Below are positions 25,175-31,919 of a DNA stretch of 46,955 nt, piece after piece. How positions within the stretch are numbered: the first letter of the stretch is position 1; the number at the start of each line of letters is the position of its first letter. The stretch comes from Acidimicrobiia bacterium (GTDB taxonomy: Bacteria > Acidobacteriota > Vicinamibacteria > Vicinamibacterales > UBA2999): NCBI GenBank assembly GCA_016871255.1, contig VFZH01000010.1, positions 1-46,955 of the forward strand. Direction: 5' to 3'. The notes under the pieces were generated by a model. That model saw only the letters and a program-made list of their open reading frames with translations. It made no database searches and was not told the DNA's origin. A program made the translations under genes and the position numbers.

Positions 25175-25905
25175 AGCGCCCACCGGTGGCGCTGGTCACC
25201 GGCAGTGCCGGCGAGATCGGCGACCATCTCGTCCGGCACCTGCTCGCCCGCGGCTGGATCGTCCTTGGCGTCGATCGGCGCGAGCGACAGTCCGGAGCCC
25301 CGGATGCGCTGGTGTTCAGGCGGTGCGATCTGGAGGACGCCAACGAGGCAGAGACGGTCCTCGGCGAGCTCGCCGCGTTGCACGGCTGTGCCGACGTGCT
25401 GGTGAACTGCGCGGGTCGGATCGCCAGCGCGCCGCTGGTGACCCGGACGTCCGGCGGCTGGACCGCGCACGACTTCGGGCTGTGGCGCGACGTTCTGGGG
25501 GGGTGCCTGACCACCGCCTTTCACGCCAGTGTGATCACGGCGAGGAACATGCTCGCCGCACGGCGGCGCGGTGTCATCATCAACATCAGTTCGGTGTGCG
25601 CCCGCGGGAACGCCGGGCAGGCGGCGTATTCGGCCGCGAAGGCCGGTCTCGACGGGCTGACCCGTGCGATGGCCAAGGAACTGGGGCCGCTGGGGATCAG
25701 GGCCGTTGGACTCGCGCCGGGGTACTTCGACACGCGTTCGACACGCGATGCCCTGTCTCCAGAGAAGCTCGCCAGGGTCGCCGGGGCGGTGCCGCTGAAG
25801 CGCCTCGGCGCGCTCCCGGAACTGGCGCGCGCGATCGACTTCGTCATCGACAACCCCTACGTGAATGGCACCATCGTCGAAGTGGATGGCGGACTCGTCC
25901 TGTGA
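25165..25905 (+). CDS. SDR oxidoreductase, ketoreductase-like (FabG type)
   Basis: This classical SDR of 246 residues has VTGSAGEIGDHL at the cofactor loop, NCAG in strand 4, NISSVCARGN with the catalytic Ser, and YSAAK with Y155 and K159. It ends with NGTIVEVDGGLVL, typical of FabG-like enzymes. With a carrier protein gene before it and an adenylation gene after it, reduction of a carrier-bound beta-keto acyl group to a hydroxyacyl group is a reasonable guess. A sugar-nucleotide ketoreductase role is the alternative. The loop reads GSAGEIG rather than the usual GxxxGIG, a mild deviation. Confidence 0.88.
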   Translation: MAVERPPVALVTGSAGEIGDHLVRHLLARGWIVLGVDRRERQSGAPDALVFRRCDLEDANEAETVLGELAALHGCADVLVNCAGRIASAPLVTRTSGGWTAHDFGLWRDVLGGCLTTAFHASVITARNMLAARRRGVIINISSVCARGNAGQAAYSAAKAGLDGLTRAMAKELGPLGIRAVGLAPGYFDTRSTRDALSPEKLARVAGAVPLKRLGALPELARAIDFVIDNPYVNGTIVEVDGGLVL

Positions 25906-27406
25906 TGGCGGCGGGCACGCCCTGCCCGCGGCGGTGTTCGCGCACGTGGTCCGTGCCGCGCCGGAGGGCGAGGCGATCCGGTGGTCCCCGGACGCCGTCA
26001 CCACCAACGCAGAGCTCGACCGGCTCTCGAACCGTCTTGCCAGAGTGCTTCTGTCTGCGGGGGTCGGCAAGCGCGATACGGTCGGCATTCAGCTCGAGAA
26101 GGGGCTCGTGGCCTACGGGGCCATGGTGGCGTGCCTGAAGATCGGCGCTGCCTACTTCCACCTCGACCCGTCCAATCCGCCCGCCAGGACCGCGCTGATA
26201 CTGGATCGGTGTCGCCCGGCCTTCGTGTTCCGGGAGCCGAGTGCGTTCGACGGCATCGAGGGCGATGATGGCCCGCTGGTGCTCGACTGGACGGTGGACG
26301 GTGCGGATCCGGCCTACGTGATGTTCACCTCGGGGTCCACCGGCACCCCGAAGGGCGCGACCATATCGCAGAGCAACCTGGCGCACTTCATCAGCTGGGT
26401 CAGGCAGCAGTACGGCATCGGGCCGGGCGACCGGGTCAGCAATCTCAACCCGCTCTTCTTCGACAACAGCGTGTTCGATGTCTACGCAGGGCTCTTCACC
26501 GGCGCCACGCTCGTTCCCTTCACCGCGTCCATGCTGCAGGATCCGGCAGGCGTGCTCGCACGACTCGACGCGCTGGGCTGCACGGTGTACTTCTCGGTGC
26601 CGTCGCTCCTGATGTACTTCCAGCGCCTCAAGCTCGTGGACTCGGACTCGTTCCGCTCCGTGAGGCAGATGCTGTTCGGGGGAGAGGGATATCCGAAGCC
26701 GATGCTGCGAAGGCTCCACCACGCGATCGGCCGGCGTGTGGCCCTGCACAACGTGTACGGTCCCACGGAGTGCACCTGCATCTGCTCGTCGTACCGTGTG
26801 ACGGAGGACGACCTCCGGGAGCCCGACGGCTACGCTCCGCTGGGCCGGCTGGCGCAGGGCTACTCCCGCGAGGTGCTGGACGGCGAGGGGCACGTCACCC
26901 CACCGGGGGACATCGGAGAACTGTACCTGGGTGGTCCGGCGGTAGGCCTCGGATACTTCAACGCGCCAGAGCAGACGGCGGCGGCGTTCGTGCAGAACCC
27001 GACCCACCAGCGATTCTTCGACAGGATGTACCGGACGGGGGACCTGGTCCGCCAGGATCCAGTGGATCACAAGTTGTACTTCGTGGGGCGCCGCGATGCG
27101 CAGGTGAAGCACCAGGGGTACCGGATCGAGCTTGGCGAAGTCGAGCACGCCGCTGCAGCTGTCGCCGGTGTTGAGGAGGTTGCAGCGGTGTACGTGGCCC
27201 GCGACGGGGCGCCGGGCATGATCGTCCTCGCGGTCGGGGCGAGCGTGCCGGTGAGCGTGGGGGCCGTCAAGGCCGCGCTGGCAGACCGGCTTCCGACTTA
27301 CATGCGACCGGCGCGAGTGCTGGTCATGACCGACCTGCCCAAGAACGCCAACGGCAAGGTCGATCGCCTGGCCCTCCGCGCCATGGCGTCCCCGCAGGTG
27401 CCCTGA
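25886..27406 (+). CDS. Stand-alone adenylation (AMP-binding) enzyme, NRPS A-domain-like
   Basis: The 506-residue protein has the A-domain core motifs in order: FTSGSTGTPKG (A3, residues 147-157), FFDNSVFD (A4), a VYGPTECTC segment (A5), MYRTGDLV (A7), KHQGYRIELGEVE (A8) and NANGKVDR (A10). It should activate a carboxylic acid as an acyl-AMP and load it on the neighbouring carrier. The Asp in the FDNS motif occupies the position that pairs with an amino group in amino-acid-specific domains, which hints at an amino acid substrate. There is no condensation or thioesterase domain. The start is uncertain: ATG 25865 is also in frame, and both overlap the SDR gene. Confidence 0.85.
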   Translation: MADSSCDGGGHALPAAVFAHVVRAAPEGEAIRWSPDAVTTNAELDRLSNRLARVLLSAGVGKRDTVGIQLEKGLVAYGAMVACLKIGAAYFHLDPSNPPARTALILDRCRPAFVFREPSAFDGIEGDDGPLVLDWTVDGADPAYVMFTSGSTGTPKGATISQSNLAHFISWVRQQYGIGPGDRVSNLNPLFFDNSVFDVYAGLFTGATLVPFTASMLQDPAGVLARLDALGCTVYFSVPSLLMYFQRLKLVDSDSFRSVRQMLFGGEGYPKPMLRRLHHAIGRRVALHNVYGPTECTCICSSYRVTEDDLREPDGYAPLGRLAQGYSREVLDGEGHVTPPGDIGELYLGGPAVGLGYFNAPEQTAAAFVQNPTHQRFFDRMYRTGDLVRQDPVDHKLYFVGRRDAQVKHQGYRIELGEVEHAAAAVAGVEEVAAVYVARDGAPGMIVLAVGASVPVSVGAVKAALADRLPTYMRPARVLVMTDLPKNANGKVDRLALRAMASPQVP

Positions 27407-27414
27407 CCGTCGGG

Positions 27415-28116
27415 ATGGAGGCGAGGGTGGCGAACGTCGAAGACGGGTACACGGCACGGTATACGGAGCGGCGTGGCGGAAAACGGTATCCCGTCGAGTT
27501 CGTCGTCCGGATGTTCCTCGGGTCGTACCCGGGGCTTCGGATGTCCAGGGCGGACTACGCGGGATCGGCGCTGCTCGATCTCGGTGCCGGGGACGGACGA
27601 AACCTGCCACTGCTGCACGATCTCGGGTTTCGGACGAGCGCGGTGGAGATCACCGAGGAGATCTGCATCCAGCTTCGAGCGCTGTCGGATGAACTGGGCC
27701 TCGGCACCGACGTCCGGAAAGGGTCGAACGCCGCGATCCCGTTCGACTCTGGTGTGTTCGACTACGTGGTGTCCTCCCATGCGTTGTACTACGTGCAGCC
27801 CGGGCAGCACTTTGGCCGGACCGTGAGCGAAGTGGCGCGTGTGATGCGGCCGGGCGGCGTGCTCGTTGCCTCGTTGCCCAAGAAGTACGACCGCTACATC
27901 CTTCGGGATGCCATCCCGGCCGGGGACAACCATCTGGTCGTGACGCGAGATCCGCTCGGCATCCGCAATGGCATGGTCTTCCGGGTGTTCGAAACCGAAC
28001 AGGAGATCCGCGAGACGTTCGCCCCCGCCTTCCACGACCTGCAGATCGGCTGGATTGAGAACGACTTCTTCGGGATCGAGGAGCGCCTGTGGATCGTGAA
28101 GATGATCCGGGCCTAG
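27415..28116 (+). CDS. Class I SAM-dependent methyltransferase
   Basis: The 233-residue protein has motif I LLDLGAGDGRN (residues 53-63), the AVEITEE acidic loop, FDYVVSSHALYYVQ and GGVLVASLPKKYD. It lies between the adenylation gene and the beta-helix acyltransferase gene, nine bases after the first, so it probably belongs to the same module. It may methylate the acyl group, such as an N- or O-methyl on an amino or hydroxy acid, or the sugar. A GTG four codons in is another possible start. Confidence 0.85.
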   Translation: MEARVANVEDGYTARYTERRGGKRYPVEFVVRMFLGSYPGLRMSRADYAGSALLDLGAGDGRNLPLLHDLGFRTSAVEITEEICIQLRALSDELGLGTDVRKGSNAAIPFDSGVFDYVVSSHALYYVQPGQHFGRTVSEVARVMRPGGVLVASLPKKYDRYILRDAIPAGDNHLVVTRDPLGIRNGMVFRVFETEQEIRETFAPAFHDLQIGWIENDFFGIEERLWIVKMIRA

Positions 28117-28130
28117 CTAGGGTGGCGCTG

Positions 28131-28805
28131 ATGGCGAGAGTCGTGATCTTCGGGACCGGCCGTGGCGCCGACACCGCGTATCGGTACCTGTCCCGCGACA
28201 CGGGACACGACATCTGCGCCTTCACCGTGGATGCACGGTTCGTGAGCGACCGCACCTTCCACGGCCGTCCGGTCGTGCCGTATGAGGAGCTGCTGCACCG
28301 GTTCCCGCCAGGGGACGCGCACCTCTTCGTGCCGCTGGGCTTCCAGCAGATGAACCGCCTCCGCGCGGCCCGGTATCTCGATGGCAAGGCGAAGGGGTAC
28401 ACGTTCATCAGCTACGTGAGCAGCAGGGTGTCGTCGCTCGAGCCACCGCAGGTGGGCGAGAACTGCCTTGTCCTCCCTGGCCAGGTGTTCGATCTCGACG
28501 TGACGATCGGCAACAACGTCACGCTCTGGTCGGGGAACCACATCGGTGACCGCAGCGTGATCGAGGATCATGCCTGGCTGTCCTCCGACGTGACGCTGGC
28601 CGGGGACGTCCGCATCGGCGAAGGCGCCTTTCTGGGTGTCAACTGCAGCGTCTCGAACGGGGTGACGATCGGTGCGCGCACCTTCGTGGGTGCCCAGGCG
28701 CTGGTCGATCGGGACACGCCGCCGGACAGCGTCTGGCTGGCGCCCGCGGGGCGGAGCGTGCCGGTGCCCTCGGAGAAGTTCCTGGCGATGCTGCGCCTGA
28801 CCTGA
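28131..28805 (+). CDS. PglD/NeuD-like acyltransferase with left-handed beta-helix
   Basis: The 224-residue protein has an N-terminal Rossmann-like domain (RVVIFGTGRGADTAYRY, then GRPVVPYEEL) and a hexapeptide-repeat region from about residue 105. The latter includes TIGNNVTLWSGNHIGDRSVI and VTIGARTFVGAQALV. These are the two parts of PglD, VioB and NeuD-like enzymes, which acylate the amine of 4-amino-4,6-dideoxy sugars. Most use acetyl-CoA, but the carrier protein and adenylation genes in the same run suggest an acyl-ACP donor. The ATG was preferred because AGGGTGG lies five bases upstream. It ends five bases short of a convergent gene, with no terminator visible. Confidence 0.85.
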   Translation: MARVVIFGTGRGADTAYRYLSRDTGHDICAFTVDARFVSDRTFHGRPVVPYEELLHRFPPGDAHLFVPLGFQQMNRLRAARYLDGKAKGYTFISYVSSRVSSLEPPQVGENCLVLPGQVFDLDVTIGNNVTLWSGNHIGDRSVIEDHAWLSSDVTLAGDVRIGEGAFLGVNCSVSNGVTIGARTFVGAQALVDRDTPPDSVWLAPAGRSVPVPSEKFLAMLRLT

Positions 28806-28810
28806 GAGTG

Positions 28811-29710
28811 CTACGGCTCGAGGACGGCCAGGCCGAAGCCGTCGCGTCCGTAGCCGTTGCCGGAGTACAGCAGGTACCTGGCGCCGCCGTGGTCGAAGAC
28901 GAAGGGATACTCGATCATCTCGGAGTCCCATCCCCCACTGGAGACGGCGATGGCCCCGGGTTCGTCCAGGCGCATCCAGCGGATGCCGTCCTGTGACTCG
29001 GCGTACCGGACACGGTACGATTCGCCGCGGGCGCAGAACCACATCCGCCACCGGTCGTCGTCGCGCACGACACACGGCTTGCAGATCGCGTACTCCGACG
29101 GATCGGCGAAGTCGATGGCGATCGCGCCGCCGCGCGACCAGCGAATGCCGTCGTCCGACTCGGCGTACTTGAGCAGGTGCCGCATGTCCTCTTTCCGGGG
29201 GCCCCAGGCGACGTTCGAGCCGTACCACATGCGGAACCCACCGGCGTCGCGCATGACCCAGGGGTAGGACAGCGTGTAGGGGTCGGTCTCGTTGAGCTCC
29301 AGAATCGGGAAACGGGACAGGCGCTGGAAGGGTGCACCGGGTCCCTCGCTGACCGCCAGGCCGATCGCGTTCTGCCAGGGGACCGCGACCGTGAGGTGCC
29401 AGCCCATGTAGTACAGGTACCGCTGGCGGCCGACGGGGACGATGCAGCCGATCGAGACGCCGCAGTCGTCGAACATCGCCAGATCCCCCGGGCCGAGAAC
29501 CGGCGTGTCGGCGACGGCGAGCACCTCACGCGTGGTGAGATCGACGTCGACGAAGGCGATGGAAGAGCGGTTGCGATCGTCACGGCTCGAGAAATAGACG
29601 CGCACGCGGTCGCCGTCGAGCGCCTCGGCGACAGGGTTGGCTGCGTGCGTACGCATCCAGGGCGTGCTCCCGTCCGGGACGAAGAGCCGGCCGAGCTTGC
29701 GCCACCTCAC
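28811..29710 (-). CDS. Five-bladed beta-propeller protein (GH43/GH32-like)
   Basis: The 299-residue protein shows the repeated blade pattern of small glycosidase-like propellers. It has VYFSSRDDRNRSSIAFVDVD, YYMGWHLTVAVPWQNAIGLA, SYPWVMRDAGGFRMWYGSN, KYAESDDGIRWSR, RMWFCARG and a final MIEYPFVFDHG stretch. Acidic residues in the RDD and related positions could be catalytic, but a full active-site assignment is not possible by eye. It has no signal peptide. Similar proteins are frequent in O-antigen clusters and their role there is unknown to me; a sugar transfer or hydrolysis function is conceivable. The GTG start overlaps the methyltransferase stop by four bases, so the two are co-transcribed. 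Confidence 0.75.
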   Translation of the reverse strand: MRWRKLGRLFVPDGSTPWMRTHAANPVAEALDGDRVRVYFSSRDDRNRSSIAFVDVDLTTREVLAVADTPVLGPGDLAMFDDCGVSIGCIVPVGRQRYLYYMGWHLTVAVPWQNAIGLAVSEGPGAPFQRLSRFPILELNETDPYTLSYPWVMRDAGGFRMWYGSNVAWGPRKEDMRHLLKYAESDDGIRWSRGGAIAIDFADPSEYAICKPCVVRDDDRWRMWFCARGESYRVRYAESQDGIRWMRLDEPGAIAVSSGGWDSEMIEYPFVFDHGGARYLLYSGNGYGRDGFGLAVLEP

Positions 29711-30732
29711 GGCTTGGAGCGATCCCCGGCGGTGGCGGCGTCGCGGACGACGCGGTCGAGCCAGGCGTGAACACTCAGGCCTTCGCGCGCCGCGGCCTCG
29801 TGCGCCAGGGCCTTGGCATCGACCGTCACGCCTTCGAGGCGACCGTAGTAGCGGCTCCGCATCGTGCCCCCGCGCCACCCCTGGTGGGGCAGGTCCAGGT
29901 CGAGGGGCGGCGGCCCGTCTCCCCTGTCGAAGACGATGACGTAGAAGCAGTTGCCGATGATCCACCGGCAGGTGACGTCACGTGCGCAGGCGGGCAGGAC
30001 GTCGAGCGGCGTGTCGGCGGAGAACAGGGGGTTGTTGGTCGTGACGACGTGGTCGAACTCCGATCCCTTGAGCCACGGTGCGACGGCTTCATCGCCAATC
30101 AGCACGCGGCCGCCCCGCCGCACCACGCGGGTCAGCTCCGCCGCGCCCCGCCGGAGGTCACCGAACTGGTTGAAGCCGCCGAAATGGAACACGGCATCGA
30201 ACGCCTCATCGGGGAAGGGCAGTTCGAGGGCACTGGACACCGAGTAGTCCAGCGTGCAGGAGACGCCCTCACGTGCCATCCGCCGCGCGCACACGGCGGC
30301 CATCGCGGGCGACAGATCCTGCAGGTGCAGCAGCCCTTCGGCGCCGAGGCGTCTCGCGAGGCGGACCGAGTCCCGACCGGTGCCGGAGCCGACCTCGAGG
30401 ACCCTTGCGGACGGCGTGAGACACAGCAGGTCGACCATGGCTTCCCTGACGGTGTGTTCGTCTTCCTGGAATGCCGCGAACTGCCAGTCGACGGCCGTGT
30501 CGTAGATGCCTTCCGCGACGCGTTCGTACTCGGTGCGCGTCTGGCGCTCGTGATCGGTGAGGGCTGTCGAGTCGGTGAAGTCGGGGATGCCATTCCGGAT
30601 GGGGTACGACTGTCCCGACTCGGAGACCAGCGCACCGGACACGATGCGGCCCTCCGCGACCACGCGGTCGGTCACGCGAAGGTGGCCGCCGGTTCGCGGG
30701 CAGCGCAGCAGGGAGACGGCTTCAGGGCGCAT
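29707..30732 (-). CDS. Trm112-like domain plus class I methyltransferase
   Basis: The 341-residue protein starts with a short module (LLRCPRTGG with C11, then SYPIRNGIPDF at 42-52) that resembles the Trm112/YcaR-type zinc-finger-like domain, although I see only one of its usual Cys positions. A SAM-binding core follows with VLEVGSGTGRDS (about residue 110), HLQDLS and FDAVFHFGGFNQF. The C-terminal 90 residues have no match I can name. This organisation occurs in many putative sugar or lipid methyltransferases. It is the upstream member of a two-gene minus-strand unit, divergent from the sulfotransferase gene. Confidence 0.78.
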   Translation of the reverse strand: MRPEAVSLLRCPRTGGHLRVTDRVVAEGRIVSGALVSESGQSYPIRNGIPDFTDSTALTDHERQTRTEYERVAEGIYDTAVDWQFAAFQEDEHTVREAMVDLLCLTPSARVLEVGSGTGRDSVRLARRLGAEGLLHLQDLSPAMAAVCARRMAREGVSCTLDYSVSSALELPFPDEAFDAVFHFGGFNQFGDLRRGAAELTRVVRRGGRVLIGDEAVAPWLKGSEFDHVVTTNNPLFSADTPLDVLPACARDVTCRWIIGNCFYVIVFDRGDGPPPLDLDLPHQGWRGGTMRSRYYGRLEGVTVDAKALAHEAAAREGLSVHAWLDRVVRDAATAGDRSKP

Positions 30733-30966
30733 GGGCAGTCCACGATGGCGTCATGCGCCGACTAGCATAGCGGACGTCGAGCAGAACGCGGCGGGTCAGG
30801 ACGTGGCTGACGCTCTCCGTGGCGGCGGCCCCGCCCTGCCGGCTGCGCGGTAGACTGGCGTGTCCGTGCTGGTGAAGCCGTCGTCGACTCACGGCGTCGG
30901 TGGCGGATGCGGGGAACCGCGGGGTTGCAGCTCCCGGACGCGGGAGGGACACCGCGTCGTGATACC

Positions 30967-30972
30967 AAGGAG
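30967..30972 (+). promoter_or_regulatory. Strong Shine-Dalgarno site of the sulfotransferase gene
   Basis: AAGGAG lies five bases ahead of the GTG start. It is one of the best ribosome-binding sites in the window and fixes the start codon. The rest of the 245-base divergent gap upstream (30733-30977) shows no convincing -10/-35 pair on either strand. A TATGCT on the minus strand near 30764-30769 has no partner. Confidence 0.7.
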
Positions 30973-30977
30973 ACAGA

Positions 30978-31919
30978 GTGCCAGGCTTCGATGCCAGGAA
31001 GCTCGTGATTGTGGCGGGCATGCCGCGGGCGGGAACCACGACGCTGTATCACCTGCTCGACCGGCATCCGGCCTGTTTCGTGCCGTTCCGGAAGGAGACA
31101 GCGTATTTTTCCTACAACCACTACAAGGGTGCGGACTGGTTCACGGGGCTGTATCGCGAGCGCCGCACGGATGTACCGCTCCTCGATATCAGCCCACAGT
31201 ACTTCGCCGACCTCCGGTCGATAGAACGAATTCGTGCCCTGGCACCGGACGCGCGGGTCATTCTCTCGGTGCGGGACCCGGTCGCGTGGATCGTGTCGCT
31301 GTTCTTCCAGATCAACAAGTTCGAGCACAAGCCCAGCTTCGCCGCGTTCCTGGACGGATACACGATCGCCACGCCTCGGGAGCCGATGCACTGCGCTCTG
31401 GCCGATGGCTTCGTCCGCCGCGCCATCGAGGCCTTTCGCACCGCGTTCGGGAAGAACCTGCTGCTCTACCGCTTCGAACTCTTCCGCGACAATCCGGTTC
31501 GGGCGCTGCAGGCCATCGAGCACTTCGCAGGCATTCAACCCTGGTTCACGGACACCACGTACGCGCCCGTCAAGGTGAACGCCACCACGCAGTACCACTG
31601 GCGATGGCTGACGTGGCTGCTCAGCAGGGAGAGCGTGATTTCCGCGATTGACACGCTGTTTCCTCGTCCCCTGATTCGACGGGTTCGCCTGGCTGCGGAC
31701 AGCCTGACCATGCCCGGTGGCGATCGGCCCGGTCCCACGCTGGCCGAGGCGGATCTGCAACTTGCGGAGGCCCGCCTCGGAGCGGACAGGGACTGGGTGA
31801 ACAGCCTGTTCGCGGATCATCCGGTCCTGCTTGGCGACGGCCGGCCGTTCGAACCGCCGTGCCCCCTCCGACCCGCCGGGGCACCGGTCGCGACCACGGT
31901 GGAACCGGAGACTGCATGA
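30978..31919 (+). CDS. Sulfotransferase
   Basis: The 313-residue enzyme carries the PAPS-binding loop GMPRAGTTTLYHLL (residues 14-27) and a 3'-phosphate motif VILSVRDPVAWIVSLFF with the R-x7-S spacing. These define the sulfotransferase fold seen in NodH, heparan and other carbohydrate sulfotransferases. The region after about residue 235 is less conserved. It would sulfate a hydroxyl of the glycan or its precursor in the cytoplasm. It is much shorter than, and clearly different from, the sulfotransferase near 10 kb, so two distinct sulfation reactions are likely. The stop overlaps the ATG of the next gene (ATGA). Confidence 0.88.
   Translation: MPGFDARKLVIVAGMPRAGTTTLYHLLDRHPACFVPFRKETAYFSYNHYKGADWFTGLYRERRTDVPLLDISPQYFADLRSIERIRALAPDARVILSVRDPVAWIVSLFFQINKFEHKPSFAAFLDGYTIATPREPMHCALADGFVRRAIEAFRTAFGKNLLLYRFELFRDNPVRALQAIEHFAGIQPWFTDTTYAPVKVNATTQYHWRWLTWLLSRESVISAIDTLFPRPLIRRVRLAADSLTMPGGDRPGPTLAEADLQLAEARLGADRDWVNSLFADHPVLLGDGRPFEPPCPLRPAGAPVATTVEPETA

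Noticed and set aside
30733-30977. Divergent gap searched for promoters, small genes and RNA genes
   Set aside because: Isolated TAGACT and TATGCT hexamers have no partner at a proper distance, and no open frame of meaningful length or folded RNA pattern was found.
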